A stretch of 64,000 bases of DNA from Streptococcus oralis (GTDB lineage: Bacteria; Bacillota; Bacilli; Lactobacillales; Streptococcaceae). This document shows positions 9,110-20,288 of this stretch, in pieces; positions within the stretch are counted from its first letter, which is position 1; each line of letters begins with the position of its first letter. Where the stretch lies: positions 1,632,001 to 1,696,000 of the forward strand of contig NZ_CP066059.1 of NCBI RefSeq assembly GCF_016127915.1, in the 5' to 3' direction. The translations under genes were made by a program, and so were the position numbers. The notes beneath the pieces are model-generated. The model saw only the letters and a list, made by a program, of their open reading frames with translations, was not told where the DNA came from and did not search any database.

Positions 9110-11152
9110 ATGAGAAAATTTAATAGCCATTCGATTCCGATTCGGCTTAATTTACTATTTGCGATTGTCATCCTGCTCTTTATGGCTATTATTGGTCGTT
9201 TATTATACATGCAGGTGCTTAATAAGGATTTTTATGAAACAAAATTGGCCTCAGCCAGCCAAACAAGGGTAACAACCAGTTCAGCTCGTGGACAGATCTA
9301 TGATGCTGCAGGGAAACCCTTGGTAGAAAATACTGTCAAGCAGGTTGTTTCTTTCACACGAAACAATAAAATGACGGCAGCTGAATTGAAGGAGACAGCC
9401 AAGAAACTCCTCACATATGTAAATGTGACCTCCCCTAATTTGACAGACCGTCAGATTGCAGACTACTACTTGGCGGACCAGGACGTTTACAAAAAAACAG
9501 TCGAATCCTTGCCAAGTGATAAACGCCTAGATTCAGATGGGAACCGCTTATCTGAAGCGACTCTCTACAATAATGCAGTTGAAAGTATTGACGTGAGTCA
9601 ACTCAATTATACAGATGACCAGAAAAAGGAAATCTATCTCTTTAGTCAGCTCAATGCCGTTGAAAATTTTGCGACGGGCACCATTTCTACGGATGCCTTG
9701 AATGATACCCAAGTTGCTCTCGTTGCATCAGCGTCCAAGGAATTACCAGGTATCAGTATTTCAACCTCATGGGATAGAAAAGTCCTAGACACTTCTTTGT
9801 CTTCAATTGTAGGTAGTGTATCAAGTGAAACATCAGGTCTTCCAGCAGAGGGAGTCGATGCCTATCTTAAAAAAGGGTATTCTCTCAATGACCGAGTGGG
9901 AACTTCCTATCTTGAAAAGCAATATGAAGATGTTCTCCAAGGCAAACGCTCCGTCAAAGAAATCCACCTCGACAAACACGGAAATATGGAAAGTGTAGAA
10001 AATGTCGAAGAAGGAAGCAAAGGAAACAATATCAAGTTAACGGTTGACCTAGCTTTCCAGAATGGTGTAGATAACCTACTCAAGAGCTACTTCAACTCGG
10101 AGTTGGGTAACGGTGGAGCCAAATATTCTGAAGGGGTTTACGCCGTAGCCCTCAATCCTAAAACCGGTGCAGTTCTAGCTATGTCAGGTGTCAAGCATGA
10201 TGTCGAATCCGGTGAATTAAGTTCAGATTCGCTTGGAACGATAACCAATGTCTTTGTACCAGGGTCTGTCGTTAAGGCGGCAACCCTTAGCTCTGGTTGG
10301 GAAAATGGGGTCTTGTCAGGAAATCAAACTTTGACAGATCAGCCGATTGTTTTTCAAGGTTCGGCTCCGATCAATTCATGGTATACCTTGTCCTATGGCT
10401 CCTTCCCTATCACAGCAGTTGAGGCTCTAGAGTACTCTTCTAATACCTACATGGTTCAGACTGCGCTAGGGATCATGGGGCAGTCCTACCAGCCAAATAT
10501 GATAGTCGCAACTGATCAGTTAGAAACTGCAATGGGCAAGTTGCGATCAACCTTTGGGGAATATGGACTTGGAGCTTCAACAGAGATTGACCTCCCAGAT
10601 GAGTCTACAGGATTTACACCAAAAGAATTTGATTTGGCCAACTATATTAATAACGCCTTTGGTCAGTTTGACAACTACACACCGATGCAGTTAGCCCAGT
10701 ATGTCGCAACCATTGCAAACAATGGCGTACGATTGGCTCCTCACATCGTTGAGGGAGTTTATGGAAACAATGAACAAGGTGGCTTAGGAAATCTAGTTCA
10801 AGAAACAGCCACCAAGGAACTGAACAAGATCAACATCTCAGAAGCGGATATGGCTCTCTTGCACCAAGGTTTCTATCAAGTTTCGCATGGAACGAGCGCT
10901 CTGACAACTGGTCGTGCCTTTTCAAATGGCTCATCCGTTTCCATCAGTGGGAAGACAGGTACTGCCGAAAGTTATGTCAATGGTGGCCAAAAAGCCAATA
11001 ATACCAACGCAGTTGCTTATGCTCCGTCTGATAATCCTCAAATCGCGGTCGCAGTCGTCTTTCCTCATAATACCAACCTAACAAATGGTGTCGGACCTTC
11101 AATTGCACGAGATATTATCAACCTCTATAACCAACAACATCCAATGAATTAG
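9110..11152 (+). CDS. pbp2b: Penicillin-binding protein 2B, class B transpeptidase
   Basis: This is the elongation-type (peripheral) peptidoglycan transpeptidase, 680 residues, equal to the pneumococcal protein. It has one N-terminal membrane anchor (about residues 14-36, [20 protein letters not shown]), a dimerisation domain, and a transpeptidase domain. The domain carries the three active-site motifs SVVK (about 386), SSN (about 443) and KTG (about 615). The residue after SSN is Thr, whereas Ala there is the classic low-affinity substitution, so this site looks penicillin-susceptible. Many residues differ from the pneumococcal allele, arguing for a commensal relative. recR follows after 10 nt and is probably cotranscribed. 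Confidence 0.95.
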   Translation: MRKFNSHSIPIRLNLLFAIVILLFMAIIGRLLYMQVLNKDFYETKLASASQTRVTTSSARGQIYDAAGKPLVENTVKQVVSFTRNNKMTAAELKETAKKLLTYVNVTSPNLTDRQIADYYLADQDVYKKTVESLPSDKRLDSDGNRLSEATLYNNAVESIDVSQLNYTDDQKKEIYLFSQLNAVENFATGTISTDALNDTQVALVASASKELPGISISTSWDRKVLDTSLSSIVGSVSSETSGLPAEGVDAYLKKGYSLNDRVGTSYLEKQYEDVLQGKRSVKEIHLDKHGNMESVENVEEGSKGNNIKLTVDLAFQNGVDNLLKSYFNSELGNGGAKYSEGVYAVALNPKTGAVLAMSGVKHDVESGELSSDSLGTITNVFVPGSVVKAATLSSGWENGVLSGNQTLTDQPIVFQGSAPINSWYTLSYGSFPITAVEALEYSSNTYMVQTALGIMGQSYQPNMIVATDQLETAMGKLRSTFGEYGLGASTEIDLPDESTGFTPKEFDLANYINNAFGQFDNYTPMQLAQYVATIANNGVRLAPHIVEGVYGNNEQGGLGNLVQETATKELNKINISEADMALLHQGFYQVSHGTSALTTGRAFSNGSSVSISGKTGTAESYVNGGQKANNTNAVAYAPSDNPQIAVAVVFPHNTNLTNGVGPSIARDIINLYNQQHPMN

Positions 11153-11162
11153 AAAGGAACTT

Positions 11163-11759
11163 ATGCTGTATCCAACACCTATTGCCAAGTTAATTGATAG
11201 CTATTCGAAGCTTCCAGGTATCGGAATCAAAACGGCTACCCGTCTCGCCTTCTATACCATTGGAATGTCTGATGACGATGTCAATGAATTTGCCAAAAAC
11301 CTTCTATCTGCCAAGCGGGAATTGACCTATTGTTCCATCTGTGGTCGCTTGACGGATGATGACCCTTGCTCGATCTGTACAGATCCGACTCGAGACCAGA
11401 CAACCATCTTAGTGCTAGAGGATAGTCGCGATGTGGCTACTATGGAAAATATCCAAGAATACCACGGACTCTATCATGTCTTGCACGGTCTCATTTCTCC
11501 TATGAATGGTATCAGTCCAGACGATATCAATCTCAAGAGCCTCATGACCCGTCTCATGGATAGTGAGGTTTCAGAGGTAATCGTGGCAACCAATGCGACG
11601 GCAGATGGGGAAGCGACATCTATGTATCTCTCTCGTTTGCTCAAGCCAGCTGGTATCAAGGTCACTCGTCTAGCACGAGGACTAGCCGTGGGAGCAGATA
11701 TCGAGTATGCGGACGAAGTCACACTCTTACGAGCCATTGAAAATCGGACAGAGTTGTAG
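11163..11759 (+). CDS. recR: Recombination mediator RecR
   Basis: This 198-residue protein helps load RecA at gapped DNA together with RecF/RecO. It has an N-terminal helix-hairpin-helix ([14 protein letters not shown]), a four-Cys zinc finger ([16 protein letters not shown], about residues 57-72) and a Toprim domain with VLEDSRD and [18 protein letters not shown] precedes the start. The length is normal for the family. It is linked to pbp2b as in other streptococci. Confidence 0.96.
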   Translation: MLYPTPIAKLIDSYSKLPGIGIKTATRLAFYTIGMSDDDVNEFAKNLLSAKRELTYCSICGRLTDDDPCSICTDPTRDQTTILVLEDSRDVATMENIQEYHGLYHVLHGLISPMNGISPDDINLKSLMTRLMDSEVSEVIVATNATADGEATSMYLSRLLKPAGIKVTRLARGLAVGADIEYADEVTLLRAIENRTEL

Positions 11760-11803
11760 GAGTAGACAAATTTACGAACTAAATTTATTCATAAGAAAAT
11801 TAA

Positions 11804-11835
11804 GGAGACCGACTTTGATGTTATAGGTCTCTTTT
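11804..11835 (+). terminator. Terminator downstream of recR
   Basis: GGAGACC and GGTCTC form a short stem around a 15-nt loop, followed by TTTTA. Confidence 0.55.
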
Positions 11836-11932
11836 ATGTTTCTTAAATTCTAGTACCATGTTCAAGTTTCAAAAAAGAAGCAAATATGATATACTAAAGA
11901 ACGAGTATTCTATTAGAATTAGGACAAGCAAT

Positions 11933-12976
11933 ATGAAACAAACAATTATTCTTTTATACGGTGGGCGTAGTGCAGAGCGTGAAGTCTCTGTCCTTTCAGC
12001 TGAAAGTGTTATGCGTGCGGTCAACTACGACCGTTTCACAGTCAAGACTTTCTTCATCAGCCAGTCAGGTGACTTTATCAAAACGCAAGAATTTAACCAG
12101 ACTCCAGGTCAAGAGGATCGTCTCATGACCAATGAAACGATTGATTGGAATAAGAAAGTTGCACCAAGTGCCATCTACGAAGAAGGTGCAGTGGTCTTTC
12201 CAGTTCTTCATGGTCCGATGGGAGAAGATGGTTCTGTTCAAGGATTCCTTGAAGTTTTGAAAATGCCCTATGTCGGCTGCAATATCTTGTCATCCAGCCT
12301 TGCCATGGATAAAATTACAACCAAACGTGTTTTAGAATCTGTCGGGATTACCCAAGTTCCTTATGTGGCCATCGTTGAAGGTGATGATGTGACTGCTAAA
12401 ATCGCTGAAGTTGAAGAAAAATTGACTTATCCAGTCTTCACAAAGCCGTCAAACATGGGTTCAAGTGTCGGTATTTCTAAGTCTGAAAACCACGAGGAAC
12501 TCCGCCGAGCTTTGGAACTTGCCTTCCAATATGACAGCCGTGTCTTGGTAGAGCAAGGAGTGAACGCCCGTGAAATCGAGGTTGGTCTCTTGGGCAACTA
12601 CGATGTCAAGAGCACTTTGCCAGGTGAAGTGGTCAAGGATGTTGCCTTTTATGACTATGATGCCAAATATATCGATAACAAGATTACCATGGACATCCCA
12701 GCCAAGATTAGTGATGATGTAGTAGCTGTCATGCGTCAAAATGCAGAAACTGCCTTCCGTGCGATTGGTGGTCTCGGTCTGTCTCGTTGTGATTTCTTCT
12801 ATACAGATAAGGACGAGATTTTCCTAAACGAGCTGAATACCATGCCAGGTTTTACCCAGTGGTCTATGTATCCACTACTTTGGGACAATATGGGAATCAG
12901 CTACCCAGAACTAATCGAGCATTTGGTTGACCTTGCTAAGCAAAGTTTTGACAAGCGCGAAGCGCATTTGCTATAA
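11933..12976 (+). CDS. ddl: D-alanine--D-alanine ligase
   Basis: This ATP-grasp ligase makes D-Ala-D-Ala for the peptidoglycan stem peptide. It has 347 residues when started at ATG 11933 ([20 protein letters not shown]), the family length. An upstream in-frame start at 11858 would add 25 unrelated residues and run over the promoter. Conserved elements are [22 protein letters not shown], the ATP-grasp loop [12 protein letters not shown], and the C-terminal [11 protein letters not shown] with metal-binding Glu/Asn. TATACT at 11890-11895 is a likely -10. murF follows, so two consecutive steps of precursor synthesis are adjacent. Confidence 0.95.
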   Translation: MKQTIILLYGGRSAEREVSVLSAESVMRAVNYDRFTVKTFFISQSGDFIKTQEFNQTPGQEDRLMTNETIDWNKKVAPSAIYEEGAVVFPVLHGPMGEDGSVQGFLEVLKMPYVGCNILSSSLAMDKITTKRVLESVGITQVPYVAIVEGDDVTAKIAEVEEKLTYPVFTKPSNMGSSVGISKSENHEELRRALELAFQYDSRVLVEQGVNAREIEVGLLGNYDVKSTLPGEVVKDVAFYDYDAKYIDNKITMDIPAKISDDVVAVMRQNAETAFRAIGGLGLSRCDFFYTDKDEIFLNELNTMPGFTQWSMYPLLWDNMGISYPELIEHLVDLAKQSFDKREAHLL

Positions 12977-12988
12977 AAATGAAAGAGA

Positions 12989-13049
12989 GGGTAGAAGCCA
13001 GAACTATCACTGCATGGTGATTAGAGTTCTCGGACTTCAACCCCTTTTT
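12989..13049 (+). terminator. Hairpin attenuator between ddl and murF
   Basis: GGGTAGAAGCCAGAACTATCAC folds back on GTGATTAGAGTTCT plus CGGACTTCAACCC as a long imperfect stem, followed by CTTTTT. It would end or reduce transcription before murF. There is no peptide or T-box motif in it. Confidence 0.6.
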
Positions 13050-13061
13050 AAAGGAGTAGAA

Positions 13062-14435
13062 ATGAAATTAACAATCCATGAAGTTGCCCAAGCTGTTGGA
13101 GCTAAAAATGATGTTAGTCTTTTTGCGGACGTTCAGTTAGAAAAAGCTGAGTTTGACAGTCGTTTGATTGGGCCAGGTGATTTGTTTGTGCCACTCAAAG
13201 GAGCGCGTGACGGTCATGACTTTATCGAAACAGCTTTTGAAAATGGTGCAGTAGTAACCTTGTCTGAGAAAGAGATTGCAAATCATCCCTACATTCTAGT
13301 AGACGATGTCTTGACTGCCTTTCAAATCCTCGCAGCCTACTATCTTGAAAAAACGGCAGTTGATGTCTTTGCAGTAACGGGTTCAAATGGCAAGACGACT
13401 ACCAAGGATATGTTGGCACATTTACTGTCAACAACCTACAAGACCTACAAAACTCAGGGCAATTACAATAACGAAATTGGCCTTCCCTACACAGTTCTCC
13501 ACATGCCTGAAGGGACAGAAAAGTTGGTCTTGGAGATGGGACAGGATCACCTAGGAGATATCCATCTTTTGTCTGAATTGGCTCATCCTAAGACAGCCAT
13601 TGTGACCTTGGTTGGAGAGGCTCATTTGGCCTTTTTCAAAGACCGTTCGGAGATTGCTAAAGGGAAAATGCAAATTGCAGATGGTATGGCGCCTGGTTCC
13701 TTGCTTTTAGCACCAGCCGACTCCATTGTAGAGGACTATTTGCCCACTGATAAAAAAGTGGTCCGTTTTGGGCAAGGAGCAGAGCTGGAAATTACAGACT
13801 TGATTGAGCGCAAGGATAGTCTGACCTTTAAGGCTAATTTTTTGGAACAAACCCTCGATTTGCCAGTGACAGGTAAGTACAATGCCACCAATGCTATGAT
13901 TGCTGCTTATGTGGCTCTACAAGAAGGAGTTTCAGAGGAACAGATTCGTCAGGCCTTCCAGAACCTAGAATTGACTCGTAACCGTACCGAGTGGAAGAAA
14001 GCTGCTAATGGAGCAGATATCCTGTCAGATGTGTACAATGCCAATCCCACTGCTATGAAGTTGATTTTGGAGACATTCTCTGCCATTCCAGCTAACGAAC
14101 GAGGCAAGAAAATTGCTGTTCTAGCAGATATGAAGGAACTCGGCGACCAGTCTGTTCAGCTCCATAACCAGATGATTTTGAGCCTATCGCCAGATGTGCT
14201 GGATACCGTTATTTTCTATGGAGAAGACATTGCCGAATTAAGCCAACTTGCTAGTCAAATGTTCCCAATCGGTCACGTTTTCTACTTCAAGAAAACAGCT
14301 GACGAGGACCAATTTGAAGACCTAGTCAAGCGGGTTAAGGAAAGACTCGGTGCCAATGACCAAATTTTGCTCAAAGGATCGAACTCCATGAATCTAGCCA
14401 AGCTGGTAGAAAGTTTAGAAAATGAATGCAAGTGA
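13062..14435 (+). CDS. murF: UDP-MurNAc-tripeptide--D-alanyl-D-alanine ligase MurF
   Basis: This enzyme adds D-Ala-D-Ala to the UDP-MurNAc tripeptide. It has 457 residues from ATG 13062 (MKLTIHEVAQAVGA), which has AAAGGAG 6 nt upstream. The in-frame extension to 12927 is rejected because it overlaps ddl and the attenuator. Visible motifs are the Mur ligase P-loop TGSNGKTTTKDM, the Mg/ATP motif LEMGQDHLGDI, and the C-terminal domain NRTEWKKA and DVYNANPTAMK. Its 3' end overlaps the Nudix gene by 14 nt. Confidence 0.95.
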   Translation: MKLTIHEVAQAVGAKNDVSLFADVQLEKAEFDSRLIGPGDLFVPLKGARDGHDFIETAFENGAVVTLSEKEIANHPYILVDDVLTAFQILAAYYLEKTAVDVFAVTGSNGKTTTKDMLAHLLSTTYKTYKTQGNYNNEIGLPYTVLHMPEGTEKLVLEMGQDHLGDIHLLSELAHPKTAIVTLVGEAHLAFFKDRSEIAKGKMQIADGMAPGSLLLAPADSIVEDYLPTDKKVVRFGQGAELEITDLIERKDSLTFKANFLEQTLDLPVTGKYNATNAMIAAYVALQEGVSEEQIRQAFQNLELTRNRTEWKKAANGADILSDVYNANPTAMKLILETFSAIPANERGKKIAVLADMKELGDQSVQLHNQMILSLSPDVLDTVIFYGEDIAELSQLASQMFPIGHVFYFKKTADEDQFEDLVKRVKERLGANDQILLKGSNSMNLAKLVESLENECK

Positions 14436-15033
14436 TTTCACCAAGTATCTGCAAAGAATGCTAGCCATTACGGATACTGGATTAACCTTTACAAAAGATC
14501 CTTTCGACCGTGAGCGCTACGAGGACTTGCGAATCCTGTTATCTGAAATGTTGAATCAGGTATCAGACCTCGATGCAGAAGAAGTGGCAGAAGTCTTGAA
14601 ACCAACGTCCGCTTATGCAACTCCTCTGATGGACGTCCGTGCTTGGATTGTTGAGGATGAAAAAGTCTGTTTAGTTAGAGGAAAAGGGGAGGATAGTTGG
14701 GCTTTGCCAGGTGGTTTTGGTGAAGTTGGCTATTCTCTAACCGAAAATATTCTTAAAGAAATTGAAGAAGAAACCGGCTTTACAGCAAAAGCTGAAAGGT
14801 TACTTGCAGTTTTTGACACCAATCGTTTCCAACTACAGAGCAAACAATATGCAAAGTTTGTCTTTGAATGCCAACTTCTTGATGGACAATTTCAAGAGAA
14901 TCAAGAAATTGCTGAGCTTCAATTTTTTGCCATTGACCAATTGCCAGTCTTATCTGAAAAACGCATCACCAAGGAGCAAATGGAGATTCTTTGGCAAGTT
15001 TATAAAGGACAAAGAGACCAATATGTTGATTAG
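14422..15033 (+). CDS. Nudix hydrolase with N-terminal helical domain
   Basis: This 203-residue protein has a roughly 65-residue N-terminal helical region and a Nudix fold. The Nudix box GGFGEVGYSLTENILKEIEE, then TGF, starts at about residue 97 (GX5EX7REUXEEXGU with slight deviation: K in place of R). It should hydrolyse a nucleoside diphosphate derivative. The substrate cannot be read from sequence. It overlaps the end of murF, so translation is coupled. Pneumococcus has the same neighbour order. Confidence 0.87.
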   Translation: MNASDFTKYLQRMLAITDTGLTFTKDPFDRERYEDLRILLSEMLNQVSDLDAEEVAEVLKPTSAYATPLMDVRAWIVEDEKVCLVRGKGEDSWALPGGFGEVGYSLTENILKEIEEETGFTAKAERLLAVFDTNRFQLQSKQYAKFVFECQLLDGQFQENQEIAELQFFAIDQLPVLSEKRITKEQMEILWQVYKGQRDQYVD

Positions 15034-15100
15034 TTTATGCTAGAGAAGTTGACAAATCAAAAAAGGGTATCTGCAAGGTGCATTTCTGCAATACAAATGA

Positions 15101-15106
15101 TATAAT
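15101..15106 (+). promoter_or_regulatory. Extended -10 promoter before the YwaF-like gene
   Basis: TGA-TATAAT lies 123 nt before the start codon. No -35 match is seen at the proper distance. TTGACA at 15049 is too far upstream. Confidence 0.5.
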
Positions 15107-15228
15107 ATGTTGCGAATTTAAGACGCAAGTATTCTATGCATGGCATGGAATCAAGTTTTTCAAAAAATTTAAAAGCTGGGGAAAGTGAATTTTTTACTGC
15201 CTCTAGCTAGATGAACGAGGAATAGAAT

Positions 15229-15933
15229 ATGAATTTGTGGGATAAATTATTTACCACACAGATATCAGAACCGCCCCAGTTTGAACTCCACTGGTACATT
15301 GGTTTGTTATGTTTACTGGCTCTTACTTTCTATGCTTCTTATCGTTTTCGCGATAAAGTGGCTTACAAGCGTTTTATTCAGATCCTTCAGTCTGTTCAAC
15401 TGATTGTTCTGTACAGCTGGTATTGGGGGAATCACATGCCTCTGTCAGAAAGTTTGCCCTTCTATCATTGCCGTATCGCCATGTTTGTGATGCTCTTGAT
15501 TCCAGGGACATCCAAGTACAAACAGTACTTTGCTCTTTTAGGAACTTTTGGAGCAACAGCAGCACTGGCTTACCCACTCTTTGATCCCTACCCATTTCCA
15601 CACGTAACCATTTTGTCCTTCATTATCGGACATGTTGCCCTTTTAGGAAATGCGCTCCTATACTTGTTTAGAAACTATCAGCCTTCCTTTCTCGATTTGA
15701 AGAATGTGACGGTGATCACCTTCGCCTTAAATGGCTTGATATGGGTTGTCAACTTAGTTGTAGGTGGGGATTATGGCTTTTTAAACAAACCACCACTTGT
15801 TGGAAGTTTCGGCCAGCCCTTAAATTATCTCATTGTTTCGACTGTTATCGTGATAGCAATTCGCTTAACAGGGAAATTAGTAGAAAATTTTTTACAACAA
15901 AAATCGGAAGAATTTATTCAAGAGAAGATCTAA
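15229..15933 (+). CDS. TIGR02206/YwaF-like membrane protein
   Basis: This is a 234-residue protein with about six or seven hydrophobic segments. The motif HMPLSESLPFYHCRIAMFVMLL near residue 70 is typical of the YwaF/TIGR02206 family of unknown function. GAACGAGGAATAG is a weak ribosome-binding site. It stands alone between the Nudix gene and ftsA, with its own promoter and terminator. No catalytic motif is seen, and I assign no function. Confidence 0.8.
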   Translation: MNLWDKLFTTQISEPPQFELHWYIGLLCLLALTFYASYRFRDKVAYKRFIQILQSVQLIVLYSWYWGNHMPLSESLPFYHCRIAMFVMLLIPGTSKYKQYFALLGTFGATAALAYPLFDPYPFPHVTILSFIIGHVALLGNALLYLFRNYQPSFLDLKNVTVITFALNGLIWVVNLVVGGDYGFLNKPPLVGSFGQPLNYLIVSTVIVIAIRLTGKLVENFLQQKSEEFIQEKI

Positions 15934-15951
15934 AATGATCTTCTCTTTTTT
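15921..15951 (+). terminator. Terminator after the YwaF-like gene
   Basis: AGAGAAGATC, TAAAAT, GATCTTCTCT form a perfect 10-bp stem followed by T5. The stop codon lies in the loop. Confidence 0.85.
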
Positions 15952-16083
15952 GGATTTTTAAGAAACAAAAAGGAAATTGTGAACGTTAACTTCAAATAAT
16001 CTCTTAGAAGAAGAATTTTTCTAGAATTTTCTCAAAAAACATGCAGGAATTTTATCAAAAACTAAGCACGATTGGATTTTTTG

Positions 16084-16092
16084 TGTTATAAT
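16084..16092 (+). promoter_or_regulatory. Promoter of ftsA-ftsZ (extended -10)
   Basis: TGTTATAAT gives a good extended -10, 78 nt before the ftsA start. A large AT-rich upstream region may provide an UP-like element. Confidence 0.6.
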
Positions 16093-16169
16093 ATTCTTTG
16101 AATAGCTATGCCCAAACATAGTTATTAAATAGAAGTGAGAAACTTGGAAGACAGAGAGGATGCGATGTA

Positions 16170-17540
16170 ATGACTAGAGATGGTTTTTTTACAGGCTTAG
16201 ATATCGGAACTAGCTCGATTAAAGTGCTAGTAGCTGAGCATAGAGATGGCGAAGTAAATGTAATTGGTGTTAGCAATGCCAAAAGTAAAGGTGTCAAAGA
16301 CGGAATTATTGTTGATATTGAAGCAGCTGCTTCAGCAATCAAATCTGCAATCACACAGGCAGAAGAGAAAGCTGGTATTTCTATTAAGTCTGTTAACGTT
16401 GGCCTTCCAGCAAATCTCTTGCAGGTTGAACCAACACAAGGAATGATTCCTGTAACTTCAGATACTAAAGAAATCACAGATCAAGATGTTGAAAATGTTG
16501 TCAAATCAGCTTTGACAAAGAGCATGACTCCTGACCGTGAAGTGATTACCTTTATTCCAGAAGAATTCATTGTGGATGGTTTCCAAGGAATTCGTGACCC
16601 TCGTGGTATGATGGGTGTCCGCTTGGAAATGCGTGGTCTGCTTTACACAGGTCCTCGTACAATTCTACACAATCTTCGCAAGACGGTTGAGCGTGTAGGT
16701 ATTCATGTTGATAATGTGATTATTTCACCTTTGGCAATCGTGAACTCCGTTCTCAATGAAGGTGAACGTGAATTTGGTGCGACTGTCATTGACATGGGTG
16801 GAGGTCAGACTACTGTAGCGACTATCCGCAACCAAGAATTGCAGTTCACTAACATCTACCAAGAAGGTGGAGATTACGTTACTAAAGACATTTCTAAAGT
16901 CTTGAAAACATCTCAAAAAATTGCAGAAAGTTTGAAACTGAACTATGGTGAAGCTTACGTTCCACTAGCAAGTAACGAAACTTTCCAAGTTGAAGTAATT
17001 GGTGAAGTAGAACCTGTTGAAGTAACAGAAAGCTACTTGGCAGAAATTATCTCAGCACGCATCAAACATATCTTTGACCAAATCAAACAAGAGTTGGAAA
17101 GAAGACACTTGTTGGATTTGCCAGGAGGTATCGTCCTTATCGGTGGAAATGCAATTTTGCCAGGAATTGTTGAATTAGCCCAAGAAGTATTTGGTGTTCG
17201 CGTAAAACTCTATGTACCAAATCAAGTTGGAATTCGCAACCCTGCATTTGCGCACGTGATTAGCTTGTCTGAGTTTGCTGGTAAATTGACGGAAGTCAAT
17301 CTTCTTGCTCAAAAAGCAGTTAAAGGAGATGAATTCCTTCGTCAAAAACCAATCAACTTTGGCATTCCAAATCAACGTTTGAATCCAGTAGCGCAACCAA
17401 GTCCAGCACAAGCAGCTCCAGCTGAAACTGTGCAGGAAGCTCCAGTTGCTCCCAAGGAAGAATTCCAAGCAAGTTCTCAAAGTAAACCGAAGCTAACAGA
17501 ACGTTTCCGTGGTTTGATCGGAAGCATGTTTGATGAATAA
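16170..17540 (+). CDS. ftsA: Cell division protein FtsA
   Basis: This actin-like ATPase tethers FtsZ to the membrane and recruits the divisome. It has 456 residues, with the phosphate 1 motif GLDIGTSSIKVLV at residue 9, the 1C/SHS2 domain, the phosphate 2 motif VIDMGGGQTTVA, and the adenosine motif GGIVLIGGNAILPG. A Pro/Ala/Gln-rich linker precedes the C-terminal amphipathic membrane helix KLTERFRGLIGSMF. ftsZ follows after 16 nt. Several residues differ from pneumococcal FtsA, including the linker. Confidence 0.96.
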   Translation: MTRDGFFTGLDIGTSSIKVLVAEHRDGEVNVIGVSNAKSKGVKDGIIVDIEAAASAIKSAITQAEEKAGISIKSVNVGLPANLLQVEPTQGMIPVTSDTKEITDQDVENVVKSALTKSMTPDREVITFIPEEFIVDGFQGIRDPRGMMGVRLEMRGLLYTGPRTILHNLRKTVERVGIHVDNVIISPLAIVNSVLNEGEREFGATVIDMGGGQTTVATIRNQELQFTNIYQEGGDYVTKDISKVLKTSQKIAESLKLNYGEAYVPLASNETFQVEVIGEVEPVEVTESYLAEIISARIKHIFDQIKQELERRHLLDLPGGIVLIGGNAILPGIVELAQEVFGVRVKLYVPNQVGIRNPAFAHVISLSEFAGKLTEVNLLAQKAVKGDEFLRQKPINFGIPNQRLNPVAQPSPAQAAPAETVQEAPVAPKEEFQASSQSKPKLTERFRGLIGSMFDE

Positions 17541-17550
17541 AAGAGGATAA

Positions 17551-18813
<1,263 letters not shown>

Positions 18814-18816
18814 TCA

Positions 18817-19488
18817 ATGAATTTGAAAAAAAATACTGAATTAGTTTTTCAGCAAATAGCTGATGCTAGTCAAGAAGCCAACCGTGCTCTAGATGCTGTT
18901 TCAGTAATCGCAGTGACAAAGTATGTAGATGTACAAACAGCGGAAGCCTTGCTTCCGCTTGGTGTCCGTCATATAGGTGAAAATCGAGTTGATAAATTTT
19001 TAGAAAAATATCAGGCCTTGAAAGATTACCCAGTTACTTGGCATTTAATAGGAACACTACAGAGACGGAAAGTGAAAGAAGTAATCCCATATGTGGATTA
19101 CTTTCATGCTTTAGACTCCTTAAAGTTAGCCCAGGAAATTCAAAAGAGAACAGATCATGTTATCAAGTGTTTCTTGCAGGTCAATATTTCTGGGGAAGAA
19201 AGCAAGCATGGGTTTTCAAAAGAAGAATTGCTAGAACTTTTGCCAGAATTGGCTAAGTTAGATCAGATTGAGTATGTTGGTTTAATGACCATGGCTCCTT
19301 TTGAGGCAGACAGTGATAAATTGAAAGAAATTTTCAAGGATACGCAGGCTCTGCAAGCAGAAATTAGAGAAAAACAAATCCCTAATATGCCGATGACAGA
19401 GCTAAGCATGGGAATGAGTCGTGATTTTAAAGAAGCGATTCAGTTCGGCTCAACCTTTGTTCGAATCGGTACAGCATTTTTTAAATAG
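18817..19488 (+). CDS. ylmE: YggS/YlmE family PLP homeostasis protein
   Basis: This 223-residue alanine-racemase-like TIM-barrel protein binds pyridoxal phosphate through the Lys of AVTKYVD near residue 35. Other family motifs are GENRVDKFLEKYQ, WHLIGTLQRRK (Gln where most members have WHFIGxLQxNK) and LSMGMSRDFKEAI. It helps PLP homeostasis. Its place in the division cluster is conserved in Gram-positives. It starts 3 nt after ftsZ with no clear ribosome-binding site, so it is probably translationally coupled. Confidence 0.92.
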   Translation: MNLKKNTELVFQQIADASQEANRALDAVSVIAVTKYVDVQTAEALLPLGVRHIGENRVDKFLEKYQALKDYPVTWHLIGTLQRRKVKEVIPYVDYFHALDSLKLAQEIQKRTDHVIKCFLQVNISGEESKHGFSKEELLELLPELAKLDQIEYVGLMTMAPFEADSDKLKEIFKDTQALQAEIREKQIPNMPMTELSMGMSRDFKEAIQFGSTFVRIGTAFFK

Positions 19489-19497
19489 GAGAGAGCT

Positions 19498-20028
19498 ATG
19501 TCTTTAAAAGATAGATTCGATAAATTTATAGATTATTTCACAGAAGACGGAGAAGAAACGACTAACTACCAGACTCAACAAGAGGAAACAGTTAGCCCAG
19601 CCATCTCATCTTCTAAAGAATTACCAGCACCTGCTCAGTCAGGATCAGCAAAAGATGCAAATATTACTCGTCTTCATGCGCGTCAGCAAGAATTGGCAAT
19701 GCAAAGTCACCGTTCAGATGAGAAAGTGACAATTGACGTTCGCTATCCAAGAAAATATGAAGATGCAACGGAAATTGTAGATTTGTTGGCTGGAAATGAA
19801 AGTATTTTGATTGATTTCCAATACATGACAGAGGTACAAGCCCGTCGTTGCCTTGATTACTTGGATGGAGCCCGTCATGTCTTGGCTGGAAATATGAAAA
19901 AAGTTGCGAGTACGATGTATCTATTGACTCCTGTCAACGTTATCGTGAATATTGAAGATATCAAACTTCCAGATGAATCACAAAGCGCTGAGTTTGGTTT
20001 TGATATTAAACGAAATAGAGCAAGATAA
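19498..20028 (+). CDS. sepF: Cell division protein SepF
   Basis: This FtsZ-bundling membrane-binding protein has 176 residues. A short N-terminal amphipathic helix ([14 protein letters not shown]) binds membrane. An acidic Gln/Ser/Pro-rich linker is followed by the SepF core from about residue 75 ([21 protein letters not shown] to the end), with the G-containing [17 protein letters not shown] stretch. AGGAGAG is the ribosome-binding site. Its stop overlaps the next start by one base. Confidence 0.94.
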   Translation: MSLKDRFDKFIDYFTEDGEETTNYQTQQEETVSPAISSSKELPAPAQSGSAKDANITRLHARQQELAMQSHRSDEKVTIDVRYPRKYEDATEIVDLLAGNESILIDFQYMTEVQARRCLDYLDGARHVLAGNMKKVASTMYLLTPVNVIVNIEDIKLPDESQSAEFGFDIKRNRAR

Positions 20029-20288
20029 TGATTTTCTTAATCCGTTTAATCCAAAATGCGGTTAGCATTTACTCCATCATTCTCGTTGCATTTGCTCTTC
20101 TTTCATGGTTTCCAAATGCCTATGAAAGCCAGCTAGGTCGTTTAGTTATCAGACTTGCTCGCCCAGTTATTGAGCCACTTCGTAAGCTCCATCTACAATT
20201 TGCTGGTCTTGATTTTACGGTTTGGGCGGCGCTGATTCTGATTCAGTTTGTTGGAAATATCTTAACACGACTAATCCTATTACTATGA
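20028..20288 (+). CDS. ylmG: YggT family membrane protein YlmG
   Basis: This 86-residue protein has two hydrophobic segments (about 3-25 and 62-85) and the YggT-family loop ARPVIEPLRKLHLQFAGLDFT. The family is linked to division and cell shape in Gram-positives, but its mechanism is unclear. It overlaps sepF by one base and ylmH by four bases (ATGA), so the cluster is tightly coupled. Confidence 0.9.
   Translation: MIFLIRLIQNAVSIYSIILVAFALLSWFPNAYESQLGRLVIRLARPVIEPLRKLHLQFAGLDFTVWAALILIQFVGNILTRLILLL

Noticed and set aside
10430..10450. Low-affinity penicillin resistance change in PBP2b
   Set aside because: The residue after the SSN motif is Thr, the susceptible form. Other differences look like species divergence.
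15049..15106. TTGACA at 15049 as -35 of the YwaF-like gene promoter
   Set aside because: It lies 46 bp before the TATAAT at 15101, too far for sigma-A.
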